DNA of 64,000 nt, taken from assembly GCF_008709555.1 (NCBI RefSeq), contig NZ_VYIJ01000003.1, positions 46,943-110,942 on the forward strand, in the 5' to 3' direction. Both the position numbers and the translations under genes were made by a program. Source of the stretch: Thermoplasma sp. (GTDB taxonomy: Archaea > Thermoplasmatota > Thermoplasmata > Thermoplasmatales > Thermoplasmataceae). The notes under the pieces were generated by a model. That model was given only the letters and a program-made list of their open reading frames with translations, was not told the origin of the DNA and ran no database searches. This document shows, one piece after another, positions 10,443 to 23,297 of the stretch; within the stretch, counting starts at the first letter, position 1; the number at the start of each line of letters is the position of its first letter.

Positions 10443-10571
10443 AGAATGAGTGCCGCTTTTGGTATCATTGTTATCATTCTAAACAAAAATCATTGGGGTT
10501 TTCTTATTATTAATACATAAAGAATAAGCCACAGAAAGATACCATCTTATATAAACAACCGTTGCGAACAG

Positions 10572-10656
10572 TGCGGAAGCCGGGATTTGAACCCGGGTTA
10601 GGAGCTTTTTCCGAAGCTTGGGAAGCTCCTGTGATGCCAGACTACACTACTTCCGC
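10572..10656 (-). tRNA. tRNA-Gly (anticodon CCC) with 12-nt intron
   Basis: Acceptor GCGGAAG/CTTCCGC, T arm CCGGG-TTCAAAT-CCCGG, anticodon stem GGAGC/GCTCC with 19-nt loop TTCCCAAGCTTCGGAAAAA; consistent with a bulge-helix-bulge intron after position 37. Confidence 0.9.
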
Positions 10657-10796
10657 TTTATATGGAACGGGAATTTATGGTGTATATTTCATTCCCTTAT
10701 ATGAGTTTCGCTGGTAGGCTCGTTCAGTCCATACCTGCATAATTTGAAGTGTGGCAACAAAAAAGTAGGTTGAATATTTTGGCTATCCTCGAAGAA

Positions 10797-12389
10797 TTAG
10801 CGTTTCTTCCTCCTGACGCCAGCGTATACTGCAAGACCTATTATGACCGCAGCTATGGCGACCAGAACTCCTATCGTTAATGGCGTGAACGTAAAAGCCT
10901 GGGATATTTTTTCCTCTACCGTGGGCGATACACTGGCGTTCGTTTTAAACGTCTTAATGAATTCATACGACGTATTGTTGTAATGCCACCCAAGGAAGAG
11001 CTCCACTGGATAGTTTCCGGGACTGGCCGCTGATGAGGTGTCAACCAGAAAGACCAGTTCATAGGTCTGACCGGGATCAAGGCTTGGAATGGTAATGTTA
11101 TCGGCAGTGAGCGAAGCAAGTGGATTGGACGATGGTACGTGTATCGTTAAGATGCCCGGAAGCATCAGATAGGCCCTTATGTCGTACATGGTCTCGTTTC
11201 CGTCATTCGTTATGTTGAAGTACATCACGGACTTGTCAACGCCGGGTTGCATGCTGGACTGGTGGTAGCTTATGGTTGGGGACGGCTGGTTATGAACGTA
11301 TACATCAACTGGAAATTCAAGGCCGTTTATAACCACAGAGATAACCTCAGGGCCGTATGACGACAGTGAGTTCATGATAAATGTGAAGTTGTAGATCCCT
11401 GGCGAAACGTAAGACAGGTGATATTCGTTTGTCAGATCTGTGAAATCTGATGACTCAACCGTAACATTCAGGTATCTGGCTACGGAATTTCCTGTAACCT
11501 CAATGAAGGCTTTAAAAACTATGAAATTCTCGTTTGTGTAAACAACTGGAGGGTCTATCTCCGTGTTCACCAGTGTTATGTTCGTGTATCCAGTTATTCC
11601 TGACCTGAACTGTACAAGACTGGTTTTTCCGTAGACTGAAACGGACAGGTTCTGGCTGTAAAAGCCATCGGACGCGTTGTTGAACACGCTCACCGTGAAC
11701 GTGACCGAAGCTGTTTCATCCGGTGGTATTGCACTGATATTGAAGTATTGCTGATATCCATAGAAAGGATAGGATGGGATGTATTCTATGGAAACGTTCT
11801 GATCGATTACGTTGCCTATGTTCTCAAGGACCAGTGTCATCGGTATATTCTTCATTCCAGGGGATGCTGCAAACTGAGACTCTGGGGTTCCAAAGTACGA
11901 AGCGGCCACAGTGACCTGTGTTGAACCCAGTATATATGCGGTGAAGGAGACATTGAAATGATCAACGGCAGAGCTGTTGATCCCCTGGACATACAGATCC
12001 TCTCTGTACCCGCCGGTTGTTATATCTGAGGATACGTTCACGAGCTGCATCACGGTTATCTGTTCACCAGATGGTATCTCAGTGAAATTGTACACCGCAG
12101 GGCCGGATGGATATCCGTGCAGATTTACATAATTAAGGACACTCGGGTTGTACTTTGTCAGATTTAAGTACACACTGGCATCCTCCAGCGTCAGCGGCGA
12201 TATGAATGTCACGATCAGTGGAACATCGCTCATGCCAGGCGCAACTGTTTCTGTTGAGTTTGGTGAAAACCAGCTCACAGATACAACCTGCGGTTCAGGT
12301 GGCGATACTGATGCCGCAGAAAGGCCAGAAAACCCAGACAGTATAACTATAGTGCTGAACATTATCACAAGCAGAAGTCTTGTCCTCAT
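10797..12389 (-). CDS. Secreted, membrane-anchored protein with Ig-like/CARDB-type repeats
   Basis: N-terminal signal peptide, NxS/T-rich beta-type repeats, C-terminal TM segment plus KKR. Confidence 0.75.
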   Translation of the reverse strand: MRTRLLLVIMFSTIVILSGFSGLSAASVSPPEPQVVSVSWFSPNSTETVAPGMSDVPLIVTFISPLTLEDASVYLNLTKYNPSVLNYVNLHGYPSGPAVYNFTEIPSGEQITVMQLVNVSSDITTGGYREDLYVQGINSSAVDHFNVSFTAYILGSTQVTVAASYFGTPESQFAASPGMKNIPMTLVLENIGNVIDQNVSIEYIPSYPFYGYQQYFNISAIPPDETASVTFTVSVFNNASDGFYSQNLSVSVYGKTSLVQFRSGITGYTNITLVNTEIDPPVVYTNENFIVFKAFIEVTGNSVARYLNVTVESSDFTDLTNEYHLSYVSPGIYNFTFIMNSLSSYGPEVISVVINGLEFPVDVYVHNQPSPTISYHQSSMQPGVDKSVMYFNITNDGNETMYDIRAYLMLPGILTIHVPSSNPLASLTADNITIPSLDPGQTYELVFLVDTSSAASPGNYPVELFLGWHYNNTSYEFIKTFKTNASVSPTVEEKISQAFTFTPLTIGVLVAIAAVIIGLAVYAGVRRKKR

Positions 12390-13822
12390 TTCCTTTCACC
12401 TCCAACTATAACGTTCTTCATGAAGATCGATAGAAACATGGCTACGATGACGAAGGCCATACCTATCATATATATGGCATCGTATGCCTCTGAAGATGGA
12501 AAACTCTCCAGTACTGGTATCACCGGCAGACCATAGAAGTTTGCTGGAACCGCACCGACAATGGTGTACGTAACGAACATGGTCTCCATTACCCCACCTA
12601 TGGCTGGAGCAAGCGAGGTACCAATGTTCCTGAAAACAACGTTCATACCGGTGCTCTCGCCAGATCTGTCTCTGGGTACGGATATGAGCAGTATGTTGAT
12701 TATACCAACGAAGATGAATGAGATACCCATGCCCATGACGGCAGAATCTTCAAGTATGGCCAGAATGCTGGATCTGTTGAAATAAAGGCCTAAATAGCTG
12801 AACAGCAGTATTATAAGTCCTATAATTATCGCTACCTTCGGTCCGCGTCTGGTTGTTGTCATGGCAGCCAGTGGCGCAAACGCCATGTTTAGAACAGCTG
12901 CCGGTAGAAGTATAAGACCGGACTCAACTATCGATATTCCGAACCCAGCTGGTTCCGGATCTTGAAGCAAAGCAGGTACTGTATAGAAGAGGAAGAACAT
13001 CCCAGACATTGCGAAAAGCCCTGTTAAGTTTGCGAGGAAAACGTTTCTTATTCGAAGGAGATCCATCCTTATGAACGGTTCTGGTGCATTTCTCTCGTAG
13101 AGAACGAAAACAAAGAACATGAGGGCTGAAAATAGGAATAGACCGATTATGGAAGGCGACGACCATCCCCAGTACTCACCCTCAGATATGGCCAGTATGA
13201 ACGAGACGATGGCGATTCCGAGAGAACCTACGCCTACGAAGTCGATCTCTGCTGGTTTTCTCTCGCTCTCATCATGCAGATACACGGATGCGAGGATCAC
13301 GAGAAGGATTGCCACAGGTATCGAAGAATGGTAGGACCATTGCCAGCCGTAATTCTGAGTTATCCATGCACCTATCACCAGACCGATGGCTGCTCCACCA
13401 GAAAACGTGGAGCTTACAATCCCCTGTGCCAGTGCCAGCCTCTGTTTCGATACCTGATCGTTTATCAATGCAAATGAGACAGGGAACATACCCATACCTA
13501 TACCCTGAACTGTCCTTATTATGATGAGCTGTTCCAGCGTCTTAGCGAAGCCACCGAAGGAAACTGCTATCGTATAGAAGACCGCCAATATCACAAAGAT
13601 GTTCTTCTTGCCGTACATGTCGGCGAGCCTACCGAATATTGCGGATGAAACCGTGCCTGATATGATGTAAGCGGTTATTATCCATGAGAGATGATCGTAG
13701 TTGGTATCAAAGAAGGATACAAGTATCGGAAGTGCTGGCGTTATCATTGTTTCAACGTATGTTACGAGAAGTCCAGCGAAGGCTGATATGGCTATTGTCC
13801 TAGTTGAGTGATTGCTCATCAT
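12386..13822 (-). CDS. MFS transporter, DHA2 (EmrB/QacA-like) family
   Basis: 478 aa polytopic protein; IFGRLADMYGKKNIF; YGWQWSYHSSIPVA. Confidence 0.88.
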   Translation of the reverse strand: MMSNHSTRTIAISAFAGLLVTYVETMITPALPILVSFFDTNYDHLSWIITAYIISGTVSSAIFGRLADMYGKKNIFVILAVFYTIAVSFGGFAKTLEQLIIIRTVQGIGMGMFPVSFALINDQVSKQRLALAQGIVSSTFSGGAAIGLVIGAWITQNYGWQWSYHSSIPVAILLVILASVYLHDESERKPAEIDFVGVGSLGIAIVSFILAISEGEYWGWSSPSIIGLFLFSALMFFVFVLYERNAPEPFIRMDLLRIRNVFLANLTGLFAMSGMFFLFYTVPALLQDPEPAGFGISIVESGLILLPAAVLNMAFAPLAAMTTTRRGPKVAIIIGLIILLFSYLGLYFNRSSILAILEDSAVMGMGISFIFVGIINILLISVPRDRSGESTGMNVVFRNIGTSLAPAIGGVMETMFVTYTIVGAVPANFYGLPVIPVLESFPSSEAYDAIYMIGMAFVIVAMFLSIFMKNVIVGGERK

Positions 13823-14282
13823 CTATCTCACCATATCTCCTTAGAAGTTCCCTGGCCATATCCTCAACCTCTTCCCTATGGCCACCCATTATCATCCTGA
13901 AGGCATATTCAACCTCTGCAACGATCACCGGTAGCATAAGCTGAATAGCCGCTTTTATTGCCTCCGAGGTATCGTCTTTTGAGAGAAGGTTGAGGTAGAA
14001 GAACGCGTCGCCCATCGCCCTCGAGATCAGGTTCTGCTTCACGTCCTCCTCTATTTTACTGATGGATTCCACGAACCGATCTCCTTTCTTGGTCAGATGG
14101 TATATCTTTTCTCTTCCTCTGATCTCGAATTCAATGAATCCTTCCTGCAACAGCTTTCTTATCATGGGAAGGATCGTTCCATGCGATACCTGTCCATCAC
14201 TGGAGATCTCCTTAGACATCTGGTATAACGTCATTGGGTTCTTGCTGAGCAGAATCAGTGCCTTCACTGCGTACCGATCCAT
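13800..14282 (-). CDS. PadR-like transcriptional regulator
   Basis: MDRYAVKALILLSKNPMTLYQMSKEIS...GTILPMIRKLLQEGFIEFEIRGREKIYHLTKKG wHTH. Confidence 0.85.
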   Translation of the reverse strand: MDRYAVKALILLSKNPMTLYQMSKEISSDGQVSHGTILPMIRKLLQEGFIEFEIRGREKIYHLTKKGDRFVESISKIEEDVKQNLISRAMGDAFFYLNLLSKDDTSEAIKAAIQLMLPVIVAEVEYAFRMIMGGHREEVEDMARELLRRYGEIDDEQSLN

Positions 14283-14389
14283 AGGTCGAAATCGACATAT
14301 CAGGATGAGATATAATCGTTTCGTGATCGGATCAGGACAAAAGCTACTGGACTCAGCAAATTTAAGTAAGTAAAAACAGATAGCGTCGT

Positions 14390-15649
14390 ATGAGCACTCT
14401 CATAGAGAATGCGCTGATCGTGACGCAGGATCAGACACGCAGAATATTTCGGGGAAACGTGCAGTTTGATGGTGATACGATAACATATGTGGGCAGGGAG
14501 AAGCCTAAGAGTGAATCTATCATAGATGGTACAGGGAAGATAGTCATACCTGGGTTCATAAACACGCATGCCCATGTTGGCATGTCGGCATCCAAGGGGC
14601 TATTTGATGATGTGGATCTTGAAAGGTTCTTGGATATGACGTTCAAGTACGATGCCCAGAGAACCGAAGATGGCATATTCAACTCGGCAAGGATCGGTAT
14701 GTATGAGATGATTAACGCAGGAATAACCTCATTCGTGGATCTCTATTATTCTGAAGACGTTATAGCCAGAGCTGCTGAACAGGTTGGCATAAGGGCATTC
14801 CTCTCCTGGGTCACGCTTGACAGGGAATTCACAACGCAGAAGGGCGATCCTCTGGACAATGCTGAAAATTTCATAAGATCTCACAGGAACATGAGATTCG
14901 TCAGGCCATCGGTTGGAGTTCAGGGGATATATGTTGCCAGTGATGAGACATATCACCGCGCAAAGGAGATAGCTGACAGATATGATACAATCCTGCATAT
15001 GCACCTTTCTGAAACCAGAAAGGAGGTATATGACAGTGTCAAAAAGATAGGAGAGAGGCCAATTGAGCACCTCGACAGGATAGGCGTACTGTCCGATAGG
15101 GTCATTGCGGCGCACTGCGTGTGGTCTACGTATCATGAGGCGAAGATTCTTGGAAAGGATAATGTGAATGTGTCCTGGAACTCTGTGAGCAATTTTAAGC
15201 TGGCCACCGGCGGTGTTCCACCAATTCCAGAGATGTTTGAGGCAGGGGCCAACATCACCCTTGGTACGGATAGCAACGGTAGCAATAATTCGCTGAACTT
15301 CTTTGAAGTCATGAAATTTTCAGCACTTACCCTGAAGAACGCCAGATGGGATGCCTCTGCTATCAAGAGTCAGCAGATACTTGATTTCGCCACAATAAAT
15401 GCGGCGAATGCTCTGAAGATCAACGCCGGATCGATCGAGGTTGGCAAGAAGGCAGATATCGTGATCCTGGATGCAAGGGCTCCGGAGCTGATCCCCACCA
15501 GCGAGATCAATGTGGTGAACAATATCGTATACTCTGCCGGGCCTGGAATCGTTGACAGCGTGATCATAGATGGAATATTCAGGAAGAAAGATGGAAAACT
15601 CATAGGATTTGATCAAAGTGGCCTAAGTTCGGCGGAGAACTTCATCTGA
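14390..15649 (+). CDS. Amidohydrolase (SAH/MTA deaminase-like, chlorohydrolase family)
   Basis: PGFINTHAHVGM, HMHLSET, AHCVW, LGTDSNGSNNSLN. Confidence 0.9.
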   Translation: MSTLIENALIVTQDQTRRIFRGNVQFDGDTITYVGREKPKSESIIDGTGKIVIPGFINTHAHVGMSASKGLFDDVDLERFLDMTFKYDAQRTEDGIFNSARIGMYEMINAGITSFVDLYYSEDVIARAAEQVGIRAFLSWVTLDREFTTQKGDPLDNAENFIRSHRNMRFVRPSVGVQGIYVASDETYHRAKEIADRYDTILHMHLSETRKEVYDSVKKIGERPIEHLDRIGVLSDRVIAAHCVWSTYHEAKILGKDNVNVSWNSVSNFKLATGGVPPIPEMFEAGANITLGTDSNGSNNSLNFFEVMKFSALTLKNARWDASAIKSQQILDFATINAANALKINAGSIEVGKKADIVILDARAPELIPTSEINVVNNIVYSAGPGIVDSVIIDGIFRKKDGKLIGFDQSGLSSAENFI

Positions 15650-15757
15650 TATGTTCATAACGAGGGAAATGACAGCATCGGAGCGGCATGATCCATCCTC
15701 GCAGACGATAGTGGTAAGAAAGTATTTAAAGGGTAATAAAATTAGGGGCAGATATTA

Positions 15758-16147
15758 ATGAGCTGGCAAGAAGCTGAAGTACGTGAACTCAAAGTTGGAA
15801 GATACATACTGATAGATGACGCACCATGCAAGATCGTTGAAATAACAATGTCAAAACCAGGGAAGCATGGCGAGGCAAAAGGAAGGATCGTGGCGATCGG
15901 AGTATTCGACAACCAGAAGCGGAGTGTTGTGTATCCTGTGAAGCATAAGGTCAAGATACCGATAATAGAGAAGAAGAACGCTCAGGTGCTCTCCGTCCAG
16001 AATAACGAAGTGCAGCTGATGGACTCAGAAACTTTCGAGACCTTCGTGCTGCCGCTCGATCCTGAGATTGCCGATAAGATCAAGCCGGGAATGGAGGTGC
16101 CCTATTGGGAAACCATGGGGATGCGAAAGATCATGCTTCAGAATTGA
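15758..16147 (+). CDS. eif5A: Translation initiation factor aIF5A
   Basis: [11 protein letters not shown] hypusine loop; 129 aa; TATA-like agtatttaaag about 30 nt upstream. Confidence 0.95.
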   Translation: MSWQEAEVRELKVGRYILIDDAPCKIVEITMSKPGKHGEAKGRIVAIGVFDNQKRSVVYPVKHKVKIPIIEKKNAQVLSVQNNEVQLMDSETFETFVLPLDPEIADKIKPGMEVPYWETMGMRKIMLQN

Positions 16148-17016
16148 GGGATATTTTCTCTCTGAAGAAGATAGCGGACGCCAAATACAGCTACGAAGAG
16201 AGCGATTATGTGATATTTGGCGTTCCGTTTGACAACACCTCCAGCTACAGGCGTGGTTCAAAGTATGCCCCGGATTCGATCAGATCGGCCTATGTGAATC
16301 TGGAGTCCTTTGAATTTTCATACCGGTTTGACCTGTTGAAGGCCAGAATATCAGACCTAGGCGACATGGAGGAGTCTGAGGATGTGGAATACGTCGTCGA
16401 TCAGGTCCAGCGGGTAACCAGCATGATATTTGGGGACGGAAAGATACCCATAATGCTGGGGGGAGAACACTCAATAACTGTCGGCGCCGTCAGAAACCTC
16501 CCTGAAGATGTCCACATGGTGATAATCGACGCGCATTCTGATTTCAGGGATTCATATATGGGCAACAAACTTAACCATGCATGTGTGACGAAACGTGCAC
16601 TTGAAATCTTAGGGCCTGACAGGATAACCTCTATCGGAACCCGGTCAGTTTCTCTGGAGGAATTCCAGGACCCAGACTTCGAGAAGGTGGAATTCATACC
16701 TTCATTCAGCGTTAGAGAATACGGTATAGACCGCTACATAAATGATATTGAGAAAAAAGCTGGAAGGGTCTATATATCCATAGATATGGATGGCATCGAT
16801 CCGGCCTATGCACCAGCCGTCGGGACCCCAGAGCCATTCGGCCTGACAGATTATGAGGTAAGGCACATTGTGGAGAGACTCTCATACAAGGCTGTCGGCA
16901 TTGATATAAACGAGTTCTCACCGCTCTACGACAATGGCAACACATCGATGCTTGCCGGAAAACTTATACAGGTCTTCATAGCGAGCAGGGAAAAATACAG
17001 AATGGAACACATCTGA
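16105..17016 (+). CDS. speB: Agmatinase / ureohydrolase (start uncertain, may lie downstream near 16144)
   Basis: [42 protein letters not shown] metal-binding motifs. Confidence 0.92.
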   Translation: MGNHGDAKDHASELRDIFSLKKIADAKYSYEESDYVIFGVPFDNTSSYRRGSKYAPDSIRSAYVNLESFEFSYRFDLLKARISDLGDMEESEDVEYVVDQVQRVTSMIFGDGKIPIMLGGEHSITVGAVRNLPEDVHMVIIDAHSDFRDSYMGNKLNHACVTKRALEILGPDRITSIGTRSVSLEEFQDPDFEKVEFIPSFSVREYGIDRYINDIEKKAGRVYISIDMDGIDPAYAPAVGTPEPFGLTDYEVRHIVERLSYKAVGIDINEFSPLYDNGNTSMLAGKLIQVFIASREKYRMEHI

Positions 17017-17220
17017 ATGCCCGCAGCCTTTTTTGAATTTTCCATAAATATCCCGGTGTTCCGTATCTCCATCTGACGGATCTATTTTATTCCTTAAGGA
17101 TCCGTAGAGTCGATTTACAGATCAGAACCAGCAAACTCCAGATAGAGTGGCATTAAAAAAGGAACTTCATGAAATGAAAATAATTGAAAATATAGCGTGG
17201 ATTATTCGTTATCCAGACAT

Positions 17221-17751
17221 TCAGATGCCGAGCGAACCCGCTATCTCCTTGCCCTTCGTTATGACAACCTTGCATGGCGTTGGGAGCTTAATCGCAGCTT
17301 TTCTAAGAGCGGTCTTCAGCTCCTTCGCGTGCGCTTCGTCGGTTCTCGCTATCATTATCACATCGTTAGGATAAACCCTGGCCGCCGTACCAACTGGCCT
17401 TCCAAAGGCAGCTCTCATACCACTTGATATACGGTCTGCACCAGCCCCAGTAGCCATCTTGTGCTCCCTAAGCACGTGGTGCGGGTATGGCACGACCTTC
17501 AGGTAGAAGTAATCAAGGCCCGCGGCTTCAGTCATCCTTCTGTTCACGGAAACCCTGGCAGCTTCAAGAGCAGTGTGCCTGATCTGGCATGGTTCCTCAG
17601 CCACCAGTCTCATCTCTATCGGGAAATCCTTCTTCTGGTTGCCCTGAACGAATGTCGTGATCTTTGGATATGGAACACCGCCCATGAACTCCTTCCTCGT
17701 ATAGGCAGGGCCGGTTATGCGCGAATACATTCTTGCAGGCTTAGTTACCAT
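17221..17751 (-). CDS. rpl10e: 50S ribosomal protein L10e (L16 family)
   Basis: 176 aa, MYSRITGPAYTRKEFMGGVPYPKI..., YPHHVLREHKMATGAGADRISSGMR. Confidence 0.95.
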   Translation of the reverse strand: MVTKPARMYSRITGPAYTRKEFMGGVPYPKITTFVQGNQKKDFPIEMRLVAEEPCQIRHTALEAARVSVNRRMTEAAGLDYFYLKVVPYPHHVLREHKMATGAGADRISSGMRAAFGRPVGTAARVYPNDVIMIARTDEAHAKELKTALRKAAIKLPTPCKVVITKGKEIAGSLGI

Positions 17752-17816
17752 GAATACACCTTTTCGACAGCTAATTATATGCCGATATTTAATTTTTGGG
17801 TGAACTCAGAAAGAAT

Positions 17817-18062
17817 TCACTGGGTTTTCCTCAGTATAACGGCTATTTCTCCATTATCCTCCTGAAGATCAATAAGTTTGAATTTCGATGTCCTTGCGAG
17901 CCCCTCATAAACCTCGCGGCCAAATGGGAATTTTTCCTTGAGAAGCAGAACCTTGACGTCCTGGCCAGGCTCTAGCTGGAATGACAGTCCCTTGAGAGTG
18001 CTTTTGAGGTAGTTGAAAGGATCGCCACCGCATGTTATGTTTCTCTGATCCTCGACCATCAT
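17817..18062 (-). CDS. Small conserved protein, possible TusA/SirA-like fold
   Basis: 81 aa; CGGDPFNYLKSTLKGLSFQLEPGQDVKVLL resembles TusA-type layout (weak). Confidence 0.45.
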   Translation of the reverse strand: MMVEDQRNITCGGDPFNYLKSTLKGLSFQLEPGQDVKVLLLKEKFPFGREVYEGLARTSKFKLIDLQEDNGEIAVILRKTQ

Positions 18063-18255
18063 AGATATAGTATGTATTACGGATATTTATACGGAACGTA
18101 ATTTTTTTCGGCAATAATAGAATGTTTTTGTTAGACGCAGGAACATCATGACTCGTTCATCGATCGCATGGCATCATAAAGATGGAAAAAGTCCAGAAAA
18201 ACGCTGAAATTTCATCTTCCGATGATCTAAATATTAATATGTAAACAATAAATAG

Positions 18256-20190
<1,935 letters not shown>

Positions 20191-20200
20191 GGTGTTTCAT

Positions 20201-22582
20201 ATGGAGAAAAGGGCAGTAGAGGTTGAGATAAGAAAATCGTACCTTGAATACGCGATGAGCGTCATCGTGAGCAGGGCGATTCCGGATGTCAGGGACGGTC
20301 TGAAGCCTGTTCAGAGACGCGTTCTCTATTCGATGAGAGAACTCGGAGTAACGCATGACAAGCCATACAAGAAGTGTGCCAGGATAGTTGGAGAGACGAT
20401 GGGTAAATACCATCCTCACGGTGATATGGCCATATACGATGCACTGGTGAGAATGGCACAGGATTTCTCGCTGCGCTATCCACTGGTAGATGGCCAGGGA
20501 AACTTTGGATCTATAGATGGGGATTCTCCAGCTGCCATGAGGTATACCGAGGCAAGGCTCACTCAGATCGCCGAGGATATGATGGAGGACATCGACGAGA
20601 ACACGGTACCGTTCAGGCTGAACTTCGACGGTACGCTTTCTGAGCCAGAGTATCTTCCATCAAAGATACCAAGTCTGCTCGTGAATGGCAGCTCAGGCAT
20701 TGCTGTGGGCATGGCAACGAATATGGTTCCACACAATCTCACCGAGATATGTGATGCAATACTCTATGAGGTAGATCACAGGGATTCTCCCGTTGACGAT
20801 CTGCTGAAGTATGTCAAGGGCCCCGATTTTCCAGGTGGAGGTATAGTGTTCTATGGGAAGGATCTCATAGAAGCATACAGGACAGGTCGTGGAAAGGTCA
20901 TAGTGCAGGGCGAGGTGGATGCAACAGAGGACCGCAGGCTGATCATAAAGAGCATTCCGTACGGCGTCAATAAGTCAGATCTGGTCCAGTCCATAGCCGA
21001 TCTGGCAAAGAACGAGGTTATCAGGGACATAACGGACATAAAGGATGAGAGCGACAGAAACGGGATACGCATAGTCATAAAGGTGAGGGATGACGACCTG
21101 AAACCGCTCGTCCTTAACCAGCTCTACGAGCACACGGCCCTGGAGAGCAGCATAGGCATAATAAATCTGGTGCTTGTGGGAAACCAGCCGAAGCTGATGA
21201 ATCTCAAGGAGCTCATAGATTCGTTCATAGATCACCGCCTTGATGTCATACTGCGCAGATCGCAGTTCAGGCTTGATAAGAGGAAGGAAAGGCTGGATGT
21301 CCTGACAGGCATACTGACGGCCATAGAGAACATAGACCGCGTTGTTGAGATACTAAAGGCGTCAAAAGACGCTGATGCGGCTGGTTCTGCATTGAAGAGC
21401 GAATTCGATCTCAACGACAGGCAGGTGAAGGCTATCCTGGAGATGAGACTCCAGAGGCTTGTGAACATGGAGCAGGAATCCGTGAGATCAGAGATAGCAG
21501 AGATTCAGAAGGAGATCCGTGATCTGCAGGATATAATATTATCCGAGGACAAGAGAATAGAGGTATTCAAGAAGGAGATTCAGGAGGTCCAGAGGAAATA
21601 CGGTGACAAGAGGAGGTCGAGGATAAAGTTCAGGGGAATCACGGAGAGAACGACGGAGGATCTGATACCCAACGAGGAGTCCCTCATAATGCTCAGTTAC
21701 GGCGGCCTCATCAAGAGGGTGCAGGCGGATGAGTACAGATCTCAGAGGCGTGGCGGGAAGGGCGTGAACACGTCCATGAAGACTTCAGACAGCATCAAGA
21801 GCATGATCCACTGCTTCTCGCACGATACGGTCTATTACTTCACAAGCATGGGCAGGGTGTTCAAGTCAAAGGCGTATGAGATCCCGAAGAAGAACAGAAC
21901 ATCGCTAGGCGTTTCTGCGGCAGCATTCCTGAAGCTAGCACCCGGTGAGAGAGTAACAGAGATAATGAAGGCGCCGCCGGAGAAGGGTTATTATCTCATA
22001 CTTGTAACAAGGGACGGATCCGTTAAGAAGACTGCGGCAGATCCGGTATTCGATTCAAAGAGCTCAGGTCTGAAGATAATAACGCTGGATGAGGGCGATG
22101 AGCTTGTTTCGGTTTCCTATACTTCAGGGGATCAGAACATGTTTGTCCTTTCGTCGAAGGGAAAGGCATCTGTCTTCAATACATCCGAGATCAGAGAGAC
22201 CGGGAGAACAAGCATGGGTGTTAGATCGATGCGCCTGAATGAGGGCGATCAGATACTCACCGCTTTCGTTGTGAATCCCGAAGAAGATATCCTCAGCATA
22301 TCGGAGAAGGGATACGGTAAGCGGACGAGCATATCAGAATTTCCAATACATCACAGGGGTTCATCTGGCGTCATGGTGTACAGAGATACAGAGAGAACAG
22401 GAAAGGTGAGCCATGCCATACCGGTAAGGGAAGAGGACGAGGTCATACTTGTGTCGATGAACGAGAAGACCATAAGGATAAAAGCCTCAGAGATCCCGGA
22501 AACCTCCAGGGTAACATCTGGAGTCAAGCTCATGGACATTGACGATGATGACAGGGTTATAGCGGCAGCAGTGATAAAATGA
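20201..22582 (+). CDS. gyrA: DNA gyrase subunit A (upstream GTG at 20192 also possible)
   Basis: [39 protein letters not shown]; GyrA box QRRGGKG. Confidence 0.97.
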   Translation: MEKRAVEVEIRKSYLEYAMSVIVSRAIPDVRDGLKPVQRRVLYSMRELGVTHDKPYKKCARIVGETMGKYHPHGDMAIYDALVRMAQDFSLRYPLVDGQGNFGSIDGDSPAAMRYTEARLTQIAEDMMEDIDENTVPFRLNFDGTLSEPEYLPSKIPSLLVNGSSGIAVGMATNMVPHNLTEICDAILYEVDHRDSPVDDLLKYVKGPDFPGGGIVFYGKDLIEAYRTGRGKVIVQGEVDATEDRRLIIKSIPYGVNKSDLVQSIADLAKNEVIRDITDIKDESDRNGIRIVIKVRDDDLKPLVLNQLYEHTALESSIGIINLVLVGNQPKLMNLKELIDSFIDHRLDVILRRSQFRLDKRKERLDVLTGILTAIENIDRVVEILKASKDADAAGSALKSEFDLNDRQVKAILEMRLQRLVNMEQESVRSEIAEIQKEIRDLQDIILSEDKRIEVFKKEIQEVQRKYGDKRRSRIKFRGITERTTEDLIPNEESLIMLSYGGLIKRVQADEYRSQRRGGKGVNTSMKTSDSIKSMIHCFSHDTVYYFTSMGRVFKSKAYEIPKKNRTSLGVSAAAFLKLAPGERVTEIMKAPPEKGYYLILVTRDGSVKKTAADPVFDSKSSGLKIITLDEGDELVSVSYTSGDQNMFVLSSKGKASVFNTSEIRETGRTSMGVRSMRLNEGDQILTAFVVNPEEDILSISEKGYGKRTSISEFPIHHRGSSGVMVYRDTERTGKVSHAIPVREEDEVILVSMNEKTIRIKASEIPETSRVTSGVKLMDIDDDDRVIAAAVIK

Positions 22583-22635
22583 TATCTGAATATTTCAGTG
22601 AAAAATCTTAATATCGATTGAACTAATCTTCAGCC

Positions 22636-23256
22636 ATGGTCATAGAGGGTAAGATATATGAGAATATGAAGGAGATAGTGGATCCGAAGCATACAGTTCT
22701 CGTTGTCTGGGATGTTCAGAACGCACTTGTGAACAGCATATTCAACAGGGATCAGTTTGTAGGGTCGCTGAAGAATATCCTGTCGGAGGCCAGATCAAAA
22801 CACGTACCCGTGATCTACACCAAGATCACTCCGCTACCGTTCGAGTTCGAATCAGGCTACAGGATCTATTCATCCATGAAGAGGTATGGTGTTTCAGATC
22901 CAAGAAAAATAAGTTTCATGAAGCCTGGATCACCAGAATCTGAAATTTACAGCGAACTCATGCCGGCTGAGGGTGATACGGTCGTAAACAAGAACACTGC
23001 AGATATATTCGTGGGCACGAATGTGGAACTTATGCTGCACAACGCCGGTATCGATACCGTTATCTTCACTGGTATAGCTACAGAATTCGGAATAGAATCT
23101 TCGGCAAGGAGCGCAGGCAACAGGGGCTTCTATCCAGTCGTCGTGGAGGACTGTGTTTCATCATCGAGCAAAGAGATGCATGAGGCAGCACTAAAGGTTA
23201 TGAGAACACAGGTCATTGTGGCAAGATCAGACGAGATAATCCAGGCTTGGAAGTAG
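22636..23256 (+). CDS. Isochorismatase-family cysteine hydrolase
   Basis: VLVVWDVQNALVNS; TVVNKNTADIFVGTN; TGIATEFGIESSARSAGNRGF. Confidence 0.85.
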   Translation: MVIEGKIYENMKEIVDPKHTVLVVWDVQNALVNSIFNRDQFVGSLKNILSEARSKHVPVIYTKITPLPFEFESGYRIYSSMKRYGVSDPRKISFMKPGSPESEIYSELMPAEGDTVVNKNTADIFVGTNVELMLHNAGIDTVIFTGIATEFGIESSARSAGNRGFYPVVVEDCVSSSSKEMHEAALKVMRTQVIVARSDEIIQAWK

Positions 23257-23297
23257 ACTTGACGAATATTTTTAAGGTTTCAATACATTATCTTTTT

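Noticed and set aside
17076-17105. Inverted repeat ACGGATC...GATCCGT between agmatinase and L10e
   Set aside because: 7-bp arms with a 16-nt loop between convergent genes; could be a weak terminator but unsupported.
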